From Heliopora coerulea (Eukaryota; Cnidaria; Anthozoa; Scleralcyonacea; Helioporidae): 64,000 nucleotides of DNA. Numbering within the stretch: position 1 is the stretch's first letter; each line of letters begins with the position of its first letter. The translations under genes were made by a program, and so were the position numbers. Below are positions 37,701 to 51,412 of the stretch, piece after piece. The DNA is taken from NCBI GenBank assembly GCA_030142905.1, contig JASJOG010000056.1, forward strand, positions 1,577,501 to 1,641,500. Direction: 5' to 3'. The notes under the pieces were generated by a model that saw only the letters and a program-made list of their open reading frames with translations, was not told the origin of the DNA and searched no databases.

Positions 37701-40700
37701 TGTAACTACAAGCACACTTCACAGTGTAGATAAAACAGGTTTGAAAATCTACTTTGTAAATATTTAATGCTTACTTTAAGTGGCTCTGAGTGCTCCTGAA
37801 TGTTAAATAGAAAGTTAAATAATGATAATAATAAAAAACATTAAGGCATCCCCACATGAAACGATTGTCTTCACTTTGCCGTATGCGGTTATGTCATAAA
37901 AGCACAATTCCTACTTGCTATTCGCTCGCGAATATTGCAGTTGGTCCGGAAGACTCTTATGACTGCATCGGATACATCAAAATGAACAATCGTATAAGAC
38001 AGTCGTATTGTGTAAATGGGCCCTTATCGGCATCAAGTAGTTTAAGTTTGAAACTGTTGTACCGGTCACTATGGAAACAATGAAGTTTCAAAATTCCTGC
38101 TGATTACCATTTTAACTTGGCTTGTAACTTCTGTTCAACCAAGAGCACGGCGACATCCGATATGTTTTCATCATAACTTTTCTTCACGTTTGGATGATTT
38201 TTAAGCAGATTTTAAAATAATTCTGTCATGTTCGATTTATCTAAATGTCAAAAAAAACATAATTTTTCATGTAAGAAAAATGAAAGAAAGAAGGTGGAAT
38301 TATTTTCTCTTATAGATGGCCCTATCGTGTAGTTACACATTCTAAGACTTGTACTTATATTGTATTTTATAGAATACGATCTTGGTGTAACGTGTTTAAA
38401 AGGTTAGTAACCATTGCTTTTCCAAGCTCCGAAGTGTCAGTCGAACTGGACAACAACTTCTTTTCCTGCAATGGCAAAAATAAGAGAGACTGTAGAATGT
38501 AGTGCAAATGACGTGTGAAAACCTAGAAGGTTGAAAAAATCCGAAACTAAACGCATTAAAATCCCAATGCTTAAATATAACTTTATATTTCCTTTCAATA
38601 TTCCCCTCCTTCAAGTATAGTTGCTCGCTTTTTTTTCAGACATATTGAATGAGGTATAAACGGCACCACCAGATTAACATTCAATGCACGAGAGTTTGGC
38701 CTTAGCCTGCTATGTGAAACTTATCGTTAAGTAAAGATAAATGATCCAGGACAATTGATTATAACCCAACTTTAAACCGGTCAAAATTTAGACTAAAGCA
38801 TATCCTGGAACAGCTTCGATTCAACTTTACATTTTCATGCTATTGCGTGGAAATATAAAGCTAAATCAAAGGTGTTCCAGATACTAGGTACAAAATTAAA
38901 TCTACGCTGTTTCAGGTACAAAAAAGGCTAATTTAAAGTTGTATAATTTCAATTGAAATTCATTTTAAACTGTAAAGTTCGATCCAAACTGTTACAGATA
39001 ATGTTTGGACCTAAACTTGGGCCAGTTTAATAGTGGCGTATTGCTTATTCTCTCGATCATTTATTTCAACTTGAGATGTTTGTTAATTTAATTTGTTTTT
39101 ACCTCACGAAATATTAATGAGTTAAGTTAGTTTTTGTTTCACGAAATATTCGGTTGAAATGTTTATTAATTTAACTTTCTTTTCTTTTACGAAACATTTA
39201 TAAATTGAGATACAGTGTATAAGCAGATGAATTTAATTTTTTTTTTTTGTTTCACGAAATAATGAGTTCAGACAAGCACGTCAACTCATCAAGAGGCACG
39301 GCTCATTCCTTCGGCGAGTAAGATCGTCTGGCGTTAGCCAGAGTAAAATATTAAAGTGTGCTCTTGTCCCTTAATGGGTTATTTTAATTTGTTTTCCTTT
39401 CACGAAATATTAATGAGTTGAAATAAGGATATCCAAAAACTGCTAAGTATTTAGATATTTCTTATGTGTTCATGACTAGGCGTTCGTCTCGCAGACAATA
39501 TATTACCGAATGAAGGAACAGTAGAAATATTTCACGACAATCATTGGCAGATCCTATGTTCGGAAGGATGGGAAAAAGAAACCGCGGACGTCGCCTGCAG
39601 GGCACTTGGATACTCGTACGCGGAGAAAGAATATTCCAAAAACTTAGAACATCACATGGAAATGATGAAGCTTGTGGTTCAATGTTCTGGTTCAGAAATT
39701 TCCTTGAAGTTGTGTGATTATGATAAAGAACAAGTGCGTCCGTGCTACAGTTCCGAAAAAGCTGCTGTAAAATGTGGCAGTAAAGGTAAGATCATCAGCA
39801 AAAATATTAACAGATTGACCGATGGAAGGACCGACAAACTGATCCGGTGGACCGGCTGACCGGTGAGTAGGCAGACTAACGGGCCGACAAGCTGGTATAC
39901 GGTCAATGAGCTTACAGGTGGGGTGGTAGGGTATCCTAATCGGCTTGCAAATTAACGATCTTATTTGATGACTGATTGGCTTCTGGGAAGACAGACGGAC
40001 GTAATGACGGTCGGACGGTTGGGTGGACAGACGGGTTGGCGGGCTCATGGCTTGTCGTACGGAAAGTCTATGGGATCGACAGACTGACGGACGGACCAAT
40101 AGAAATAAATACAAACGAAAAGAAGGAAGAACATTGGTTGAATGAAAGAAAGTGGAAAGAGAGAGGGTGAGAAGGAGGGGAATAGGTAGCAAAAGGATAT
40201 GAGGAAGTAAAGGTGGGTAAGATTTGGGAAAAAGTGATCGTTTTACACCCGTGATTTTCTAAATCTTTCGTTTTCTGAAGTACAACTTGTTGGTTCAACA
40301 CCTCGGAATGGAAGTGTTCAAATAGAGCGCGAAGGATATTGGCGGTGTGTCTCTGCTACAGGTTGGGATAATGGTGACGGCGATGTGGTGTGTCGTCAAC
40401 TTGGGTATCCTGAAGCATTGAGGACCTGGTCGGGAATTGCTCAAGCATCCTGGAAGATGGATATAGTCTACAACCAAGTAAACTGCTCTGGGAATGAGAA
40501 CTCTTTGGCAAGTTGTTTTATGAAAGAAGTACCTAGAGCAGGCTATTTTTGTACTAACCCAGCTACGGTGGAATGCAAACGACGTAAGTGTTAATGTATT
40601 CCAGTATCGCTTTGAAAAACGTATTAACCATGGTGAATGGTTGTACTAGGCAGTTCTGAAAAGAACTATAGGAACCCACACAGACTGAGACAATAAATAC

Positions 40701-43700
40701 TAAGAAGAAGCACAAAATCTATGCCGACAAAAAGAATTTGTTTCTAATTTGGCGTTATTTTGATGCTTAATCCCTTCTACGTGGGATGACATTATCGCCT
40801 TTACACCAGGTATAAATATAAGCAGAAAACTCATTTCTCAACAGTTAGCAGACGCTTGCATCTGAAGAGCGGTCTGCCGAAATGCATAGTGCTTCTTTTT
40901 AGTATTTATTGTCTCACTCTGTATGGGTTCCTATAGTTCTTTTCAGAACTACCTGGTATAACCATTCACTATGGTTAATACGTTTTTCAAAGCGATACTG
41001 AAATTTGTCACCACCACAAAATCTTCGTTTTGTTAATGTTAATATTAATTTCTGATCTTTCGTATTGGCTTTGACCGAAAAAGGACTGTCTTTTGATGTT
41101 CCGACGGCTTTTGAATCTGTCATTTTCAAAGAACTCGATCGCTTAAAGTTTTCTTTGGACGTTTAAAAAATCCAGCCATACTGGCAAGATGTCACCTTTC
41201 CCACTAGTTGGCTTTTGATTAGGTACTTTTTCTGGGGAAGCGTTTTCTTCAATCAGTTACCAAAAACTTGGAGTAACGCGTTCCAATCCAAAATCAATGG
41301 GCTGTCGAATTATTTATTGCTTTTCCAAAGAAGGGAAAGGTGGTCTGAAATTTTGAGTTGGAATTGCTGAATGTCTAGGAATGTGGAGGACAAACTCCCC
41401 TAGGAAAAGCTTAAAATAAGAGTTCTCAAAAATTTATTTCATGATAATCTGGCACTGCCGAAGTCCACTGAAAAATGTTGACTCGATAGGGAATTGAACT
41501 CGCACCTTCCAGTCAACATTTTTCATTTGAAACGATAACTTGACAATTAACCTACACTGCCGAAGTCAGCTGAATAATGTTTACTTGAGCGGGGTTTGAA
41601 CTCGCACCTTCGGGGTACCGGTCCGCCGCTCTACCTGTTGAGCCAACGAGTCCACAGGGATTGGAGGCGAGTTTTTATCCAATTTAAGTGCACGAGATAT
41701 TCTCGCGACGACTTAACGCTATCCATGAGTTCAAATCCCGCTCGAGTCAACATTTTTCAGTTGACTTCGGCAGTGTAGGTTAATTGTGAAGTTATCATTT
41801 CATAAAACCCTGAGGATGATTCTGAAATAGAATTTTTCAGTTGACTTCGGCAGTGTCAGATTATGAAAAAAAATTCTGTTCATGTATCTCTGAGGATGAT
41901 TCTGACAGAGTTCTCAAGTCGCCTATTTTAACAATTAAAAATGAAGTTATAAGACTACAAATATGACCAATTTCAGTACTTTTGGATCTTTGTTCCATGC
42001 TGTGTACTACTGAAAGTGATTTCTGACAAAAAGAGGGGCAGGTCGGGTAAGGAGCTGAAGGCCGCGGTCGAGCAATTCCATATTTTAGACCTCGGAAACG
42101 ACTGTAAACAAAGGACTTCGACCATTAAATTACTTTCGGAGCTTGAAAAGTTCGACGTTTGAACTTGGCCTTAGTGCTATATTTTTTAAATATCTGTACG
42201 ACATAATCTATTACGATGAGTTTTCCGTGCAGAATGAAATCCTGCAATGTTTCAAACCTTGCGAAGATGATTCCTAAACAGAGCGAAGTACGGCTGAACT
42301 TATTGAAGGGCTGTTTACACTTGCGATTTTGCGCCTTGCGATTGACATCTTGGAGTATGTGTTTTACTAACGAGAGCCTCGAGGAGAAATTACAGCGAAT
42401 AAGAAGCGGATATCTTGCTGCATAGACTGTCAAGAGTTTATTACATGCACTAGGATGCCAATCGCAATGTGCAAAATCACACTTTTAAAATGGTCCTTGA
42501 GAAAGGTAGCTTTAGTACGCTCGCTCCTGGTCCTGAGAAATGTCTCATATTTCTGGTATTCTTTTGCATTGTTAGGAATTCGTTTGATTGGAAAAGTGCC
42601 CCATTCTGGAACACTTGAAGTTTATGATTCAAAAAGTCAGAGTTGGCTTCGTGTTCATCGGGATCTCATGAACATCGATACTTTTCCTAAGTACGCTTGT
42701 CAAGAATTAGAATACCCAGATGTTGAAGAAATTTGGGAAGGTCGCAGAGAGTACACCTCAGATAGGATTATTTTCAAATGCGAAAGCGGGGGATATGACA
42801 GCTTCTGGAATTGTAGACGCTTTCTCAAAACATCTAATACAACAGATCTGGGGATTACATGTTCCAAAGGTAAAAGATTAAATTTAATGAGGCCCTCGAC
42901 AATGTGCCCTTTGGAGTTCCTGTTCCTTTGTTCCCTTCGAAGAGATCGATGTAAGTGCAGGGATGGCGCCAGAGGGGGAGCAGAGGGAGTTACAGGTCCC
43001 GCGTAGGGGAACCTTAGCCCCCCTGTCGGGGAAAAATTAACCATCCGTCCTGAGATTTTTCATTGATGAACACATTTCCACATTGTACCACCTATGAGAA
43101 TTTGTTATTGACTTAGCCAAGAAAGATAATAGACTCTTATATTCTTGTCAAATCTAAAAGTAAACTGTTTCTAATCAGTTGTTCCCATTATTCTTGTGAA
43201 AAATGAGATGTTTTCGACCTTCAAATAACGAAATTATTAAGGGGGGGTGTAGCAATGGCCCCTAAAGTTTAGCCTCCCTATCGGGGACGTTAGCTCCTGC
43301 GTCGGGGAATTCCAAATGCCACCCCTGTGTAACTGCAAGGTTGTTTTTACTGCACAAACAAAAGATTGCAAACTTTAACACGTTCATGAAGTCGTGTTTT
43401 CATATGTCAAACCTCCTGAACAATAGAATTATTGCTGGTCATCTGTTTACCCGCAAAGTAACCTGGTCATTTGTTGACGCCATAGGAATGTTTGGGAAGT
43501 GTGCGAGTTCTCGCTCAAACTTATAACTGCTGCTACAAGGCAAAAAAATAGCATTGTTATTTTAAGAAAAAAAATCTTGTTTTAAGACCATATTTCTTCA
43601 ATTAAGAAGTGTTATCTTGTCCCGTAGACAGGATAATTTTTCTTAATGAGCTGTCTTGATAAGAAAAAGTCTCCTAGAAGAAGAGTAAGACACATGTTCT

Positions 43701-46700
43701 TGAATTAAGAAAATATGTTTAGACTAGACAGGAAAAATATTCTTGAATCAAGATATATTTCCTTTAATTTCTTGAATGAAGAAAAAATCCACATGACTTC
43801 TCTTATCAAGAACTCATTTCTTAAAGCAAGGAAATTTATCTGAAAACTAGAAAAAATATCTGCCCAAGATTTTAATTTTTTGCATTGTATACACAGCATC
43901 CATGTGTCAAAAAGACTTGCGAACTGGCCCTGATCTTACTTTTGTCACTCGGTATATACTGTATTGCCCAGGGTGCGCAAAGCAGCCAGGTCAAAGTAAA
44001 CGCCATAAGGAATGTTTGGAAATTGTGCGAGAGTCCGTATAAACCCTCAAATGCTGTTTCCTGATTCACAGCATAACGGGTCAAAACTTATAAAAGGTGA
44101 TGTTTACAATGGAACAATTGCATATATGCCACCATGCATCATTATATACTCGTAGCCTAAATTCCATTCTTTTTAATTCCATTCAGTTTTACTCTATTCC
44201 CCAATAACAGCAACAATTACAACGACAAAAAGAATAGTTCCTTGTTTGGGATTACGGAGTCTTATCGCAGGAACCAACCAGGTTTAACGTTTACCATAAC
44301 GAGTCGAGTAATAGTAAAACTAATCGGCAATATGGCAGCGTGGAGACTTCTACAAATGTTGTTGCCTTGGCTTCATTTTATATCGCATCCGGGTTTTTCA
44401 ATTCTCTAATCATCTGTTTCAATGTCTTCCTCCTTTTCTACTCTATTTTCCTCCTTTTCATCTCATGAGTATCTATCACAGCTTTACAACCTCACCACAT
44501 ACGACCACAATAATCTTGTTTGTTATAATTTTTATTTATTCATTCATTTTTACACCTTCTCGTTTAACTTTTCTGAACTTTATCTTAACCCTAACCCTAA
44601 CCAACCCTAAACCTAACCCCTAACCCCTAACCCTAGCCCTAAACCTAAACTTAACCCTAACATTAACTGCAAATCCTAACTCTAACCCTTGCCCTAAACC
44701 ACACCCTTGCGCGAACTCCTTAATAACATGCGTTATCCAACCCCCCACTTAGGGTGTCGGTGGCTTACAGCACTTTGTACAGGAATCCGAATACCTGAAT
44801 TTTAACATTATGATTTATTTTGCTTTCTTTTTATTGCACAATGAGCGGAGTAATCTTGTGTAATGTGATTGGCTTTACTTACCAATAGATATTCGCTTTA
44901 TTGGCCTAAACTCAAGCAATAAAGGTGGAGTAGAAATTTACTATCAAAAACAATGGCGTGTTTTGAACGCTCACAATTGGGATGAATCAAAGGGAAACTT
45001 GACGTGTAAAGCACTTGGATTTTCTTATGCGAAGGAAGTATTTTTCATCGACTCCAAAGAGTCTCCAGGTGTTGAATGGACCTCAGCTGAACACAAAGCC
45101 GTGTGTCCTAACGAACAAACTCCACCGAATAATTGGAAGTATGGCGACTTTTTGGTTTTGTCGCCAAACAGTCAACGGAAGGCCGGTGTCAAGTGTATCA
45201 GCGAAGGTAAAATATATCTAATATCTAACACCATCAGACTTGGCCAATCAAAGATAAAAGAATAGAATATTGCGTAGACGGTGATAAATAAGGTAAAAAG
45301 TTAAAAGATTGATAACTACCGTAACTGATCTGAATGTGAACAACGTGAACACGTTTCTTTCCTGACGAAGGGCCTTTGGTCGAAACGTCGATATTCTTTG
45401 AGATCAGTTACGACAGTTATCAACCTTTTAACTTTAGGCCATCAATATGTTCGTTAGCGTAGACGTACGGGTGATATACATTCAGGTGGGATATCTTTTG
45501 TCCGAAAAAAAAATTAACTTCGTGCCCGAATTGTACAAGCTACGAAATCACTAAATTCTTTATGGAAAAATTGTCATTTACTCCAAAATACTTGAATAAG
45601 GTTTTTCTCATCATGCTGACAAAATAGTGTTTCGTGTGGTATAACCTGCATCTCGTTTTTAAGACATATTTGTAAACAGATATGTATGTACATATATAAA
45701 TGTATATGTGTATGTATGTATGCATGTATGTATGTATGTATGTATGAATGTACTTATGGATGTATGTATAATTATATGTCCGATTGCATTTTGTAAATTT
45801 CATTTTAATTAAACGTTTTTAGTAATTAATTATTTAATTACTTACCTATTTATTTAAAGGAAAGTCGTCTTGAAAACTCCAGATTCGAGGACGAACCCTG
45901 TTTCGTTGTATTGACATCTCAAACAGCTAATCAGTTTTTATGTGTGTTGCATTACTAACCGCTGCTTTGCTCTTTCATTGATAATATGATTGGTTTTCTT
46001 AGTGCGTATTAAGGGGCTGTCCCCCCGTGAAGGCATAGTTTCAATAGAACGCGACGGTAAATGGAGTACTATTTGCGCCAAAGACTGGGATATACAAGAT
46101 GCCAATGTTTTGTGTCACTATTTGGGATATCCTAGTGCATTAAAAGCTTTGTCGTCAAGTACACACGTCGGCTCGTATTACAGTAACGCAAGCTGTTCTG
46201 GAGAAGAGGACAGTTTAGACGCCTGTTTCTTAAAGAAGAAGTCAGGACAATGTAGACAAGCTAGAGTAATATGCGAACGAGGTATGTACAAACGGATTCA
46301 GAACTAAAATTAAGCACCTTAAGATCTACGACGTCCTTTAAACAAAAGAATTCTCCATGCAAAACAAATAAGAAAGCACAATTTTTGTTCTCCAGAGCAT
46401 TCTCAACACTGTCATCGTTGTGCATATAACGTCACCCAGACCATTTTCACGTCTCAACTCTTGAGGAAGGCGTCAGCTCGCGGAATAATAAGAACTCAGA
46501 CTTAATTCAACCCGAGACTATAGTCCACTCGCATTAAGAGGACTGGAGAGTTTAAGTCATCAAACAAGCCACAAGCATCAAACAAGGTGGTCAGTAATCC
46601 GTGGTTTCTTTAAACACCGAAACTTTAAGTGACGTCGCAGATCTTAACGTCCCCAATACTCCAAGAGGCCCCCTTTCAACCATCAACATGTAGGACGAAA

Positions 46701-49700
46701 TTACTGGTGGCATTTGGGTAAACTAAGTAATATCGAACTGACGTAATTGTGAGATAAGGATTAAATTTGATTGAGGCCAATTGACTTGAGTTTTCTTTTA
46801 CAATGTCAGAACAAATAAATAAGATGTAAGAACCTCTGATGCTAGAAATATGTGATTCATCCAAAGGTATCCGACTGTCGTATAATGGCTCCTTAGAAGA
46901 AAAAAAGAAGAGTAGGTGTGGTTATGGCCGAGTTGAAATATATCTGCAAGAAGAATGGCGAACTGTATGCGACCACAATTGGACCATGCGTGATGCTGAT
47001 GTTACCTGTGTTCAGTTGGGTTTCACCGCAGCCGAGGGTTCCTGTAAACTCCTGCGCTTGAACAAAAACGTTTTAGCGAGATTAGAGAATGTGGTGTGCC
47101 AGGGTACTGAAAATAGTTTACTTGATTGCTCTAAAGAGACCAACGACAAATGCCTGGAGGGGGAGGAGGACGTTGGTGTTCACTGTAGAGTTGAAGGTAA
47201 GTTCATCTGCAAAGGTGCTACCTGGGTGGGTTGTGGGATGTTGGTGGCACGGTGATAGTACACGTATCTATCCTAGCACTGTGGTTACGGTTTGAGTCCA
47301 GCTCCGTGCAGTTATATGATTAAAGTTATCTTGGTCACATGTGAAAAGAGTGTTGTCTAGTTTGATTCTACGAATCATCGCAGGATCTTTTCGGGTATCC
47401 CGGTTTCCTCCTGTAGCAACATTGGATGTGTTAGGGGTGGACCTCTTTCGAGAACAGCTTATATAGCTGACTGGGTTATCCAACATAAATGGAGACACTT
47501 TAATTCACTTTATTTCACTTCACTTCACTTTACTTCACTTCACTTTACTTCACTTCACTTCACTTTACTTCACTTCACTTCACTTTACTTCACTTCACTT
47601 TACTTCACTTCACTTCACTTCACTTTACTTCACTTCACTTAATTTCACTTCACTTCACTTAATTTCGCTTCACTTCACTTAATTTCGCTTCACTTCACTT
47701 AATTTCACTTCACTTCACTTCACATTACCTTACTTTAATTTATTTTATTGTACTCTACTCCACTCTACTCCACCCCGCTCCACTCCACCCCGCTCCATCC
47801 CACCCCACCCCACCCCACTCCACTCCACTCCACTCCACTCCGCTCCACTCCACTCTACTCTACTCTACTCTACTCTACTCTACTGTACTCCACTCCACTC
47901 CACTCCATTCCACTCTACTTTACTCCACTCTACTTTACTCTACCCAACTCTACTCTACTCTACTTTACTCTACTCTACTCTACTTTACTCTACTTTACTT
48001 TACTCTACTCTACTCTACTCTACTCTACTCTACTCTACTCTACTCTACTCTACTCTACTTTACTTTACTTTACTTTACTTTACTTTACTTTACTTTACTT
48101 TATACATTTACATCAAGATCTGAGGAAACAAATGAGAGGAAGAGGAAATTTTAACTATCGGTCCGTACCTGACTTTTTTATTTTGCATATAAAACAAAGC
48201 ATACTCCGAATAGCAGCATCTTGTGCACTCAAGATTTGAGTAATAAACAAGACAGTAGTATAAACGGTGTTATTTCGATTTTATTCCAAAATCATTGTCA
48301 AACCTACCACAATGATTTTGGAATAAAACCTAAATATCACCGTATATCCTACTGTCTTCTTTATTACTCAAATCTTGAGTGCACAAGATGCTGCTTTTCG
48401 GAAAATGCTTTGCTTTATATTTCTTAAAATTGTTGGCTGGAAATAAGTTTTTTATTTTACTCTGGCTAACTTATTGTAGATGATTTTACTCGGCATGTCG
48501 CCTCGAGTTTTAAATCCGACAAAGCACTCCTGCTGGTTCTTTCAAACGTTACTTAGTATACCAGTGAGGTGAAAGGATTGTCGTCGGCCCCACGGATTAT
48601 CGTAATTTATTTTACAAATGCTTGCTTAACTTTCCTGCAAAATTCTTCATTACTGCAGTGCAGTCTTCTCAGGTTGCTACCCTGCATAGTCTTCCATAAA
48701 TCGCTATAATTCCGAAGTGCTTATTCTTTTGCCTAGGTCAGGAACTCTGCTCAGCTTGCAACTGTTCTCATCACATTGCGGATTGTTCAAGTAAAAATCT
48801 TCTCTACCTACCTTGGTTAAAAGACTCTTACGATAAGAATTCTCTACGGAGGTAAGGGAGAAATGACTCGATTGTCCTCATCAGGAGCGTAGTTTGTGGA
48901 GAGGGTTTTGCGGGAGAGGGGGTGACACCACCCCCCAAGGTATGTAAAAAAAGCACCAGAAAATTCTGGCAAAAGGCGATAGTTGGAGCATCGAATTTCG
49001 GGTAAATTTTGGTTTGGTAAGGTAGGTCAAAATCACTTTTGGTTACCGGCTTATATTTAATTTACGTGTTAGGCCCAGGAAGCAAAGCTACACTATGCGT
49101 GGCCTTAATGCGCGTCAAATTCAAATCAGGTAACTTTTGGTAGGGTACAATGTTTGGGCAAATTAAGCTGCACACCCCGCCAATCAAAATAGGTTCACTA
49201 CGCCGCTGGATGCGACTTAGCTACTGACTTACTAGTCCTCTGAGTTAGAAATACTCTATGGATACCCTGTGGCACAGTGGCAGCACATGTATCTCGCATC
49301 TCTGGGACGAGGGTTCCATAATTTTTATTCTAGCTCCAAGCAATTGTCCGATTTAAAGTTGCTTTGGTCATGTGTCAGAAAGGAATTGTCCAGTTTGGCT
49401 CGACTTAGCGCCCCGAAGTGTTTTAGGGTATCTTCCAGTTTCCACCTGAGGTAACACTGTACCCATGAGGGATGACCCTTTCTGGATTCGTAGGGAGAAC
49501 AGTTAAGGCCTGTTTACACTTGTGATTTCGTATGTCGCGATTGTCATCCTGCTGTATGCAATAAACCTATAATGGTCTGTTAGATTCTTTGCAAAGAACT
49601 TCGAGAACGCACATAGATGTTTTGTGTAACGATCGACTGACCTAAATACTGAACTTATACAAACGTACGCGTTTTTATTACAATGTGGTTTCTACAAGAA

Positions 49701-50391
49701 AAACAGGGATCACAATATATAAATACCTAAACTATTGTAACAATGTCAAAGCGATTGTTCCTTTACCTGACTGTTGTCCTTCGCTGTTTAAACTTAAACA
49801 ATATAAACTCCCTGGAATCAGAACTCTCGATCAGACTTCTTTGTAACCCGTTTTGACCGGTTACCTACAATATGAGGTAACTCGACCCCAGTCAGTAACC
49901 CTACCGCCTGATAGCGCCGAGATCCTACATAGTCAGTGTAGCAAGACATCCGCTTGTGATTTGGGCCTGTTTGTCTTCGATGCTCACGTCAGTTTAACAC
50001 ATACTCCAAGGTGTCAATCGCGAGGCCCTAAATCGTGAGTGTAAATAACTTCTTAGGTTATAGGTAAGGGAATTATCCGATACAACTAAAGACACTTCAT
50101 TATATTCACTTTATGATATTCTATTTTCTTCTTGCTATTACAATGTCCCCATTTTAATGATGTTTCGTCGTTGACTTTTAGGTACATTTTGAAAGACAAC
50201 CGCATTCACAAGGTTTCCAAGGAACAGATTCCTTTCTCTTTACTACGAAAGCTGTATGTCCTTAAACTTTCTACAACTGATTGTTACGTTTTCGTCAATT
50301 AATTTTGATTTCATGAGAAGAGCTGAACTGGTCATAAAGTCTTGATGAAAGAATAACCAACCAAACAGCTTGAGTACATTTATTATGTATA

Positions 50392-50439
<48 letters not shown>

Positions 50440-50761
50440 ATGTATATATATACATATGTATGTATATATGTATATATGTATATATGTATATATATCGCTT
50501 ACCTCAAAAAGTCACTACAGCCTGAAGATTCTTTCCCAAGATGAAACAGGCTGTAGTGACTTTTTGAGGTAAGCGATATAATCCCATTTGCTCTTTCTTT
50601 GCGTTATTGAGCCCTCTTTGCATTTCGTAAACCTAAACGTTCACGTATATATGTATATATGTATATATGTATATATGTATACATATATACATATATACAT
50701 ATATATATATATGTGTATATACATATATACATATACATATGTATATATATATATATATAAA

Positions 50762-50805
<44 letters not shown>

Positions 50806-51066
50806 CTACAGACGGAACCGTTTCGGCCTACTGGGCCTCATCAGTGTAGTGCTAACGAGCAGCATGGAGAAGCCTACATTATATAGGCAACTCAAATGTG
50901 CCACACTTGTGGTACATCTAAGCCATGCCAGAGTGCTATAACTAGAGACTAGTGAGCATCTGCAATATATATATAAGGATATATTAATACAACTTCCAAG
51001 TGAATCGAACCCATACCGGGTAAGTAGAGAAAAACTCTACTAGACCGCGGCTGGGATCCCAGCCCG

Positions 51067-51118
<52 letters not shown>

Positions 51119-51366
51119 GTATAAAATAAATACAGCAAATTGCAAAAATCATGGCACATAACATATCAACATATGAACATATCAAGACCATTGTATTTTC
51201 CTTTTATTTTCACTTCAACAGTCAGTGAAGATATGCTATGTGTTTTTTTGGTACATTTTTTGGCCAGTCTAATGTATTAAGGTTGATTAAAGTATTCATA
51301 GTTACAGATTTAACTATACATGCTTTTTTACGATATGTTTAGGTTTGCCAAAATTTATGCAATTTG

Positions 51367-51412
<46 letters not shown>

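Noticed and set aside
47748..48239. 163-codon frame of Ser-Thr-Pro-Leu-Tyr repeats
   Set aside because: Translation of the pentanucleotide SINE-tail array.
47197..48736. Two separate genes: an SRCR protein ending near 47.2 kb and an LGR starting near 48.7 kb
   Set aside because: Not excluded, but no signal-peptide exon with a phase-1 donor and no terminal SRCR or membrane exon was found here. Kept as the main alternative to the fusion model.
48791..48823. Tiny intron inside the LRR cap exon (GTAAAA ... AAAAG)
   Set aside because: At first the cap looked like two exons of 54 and 28 nt. Reading straight through 48737-48851 gives an uninterrupted and better LRR cap with the L-x-x-LP-x-L strand, so no intron is needed.
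50588..50941. Tyr/Ile/Cys/Met-rich frame
   Set aside because: Created by (TATATG)n and (AT)n repeats.
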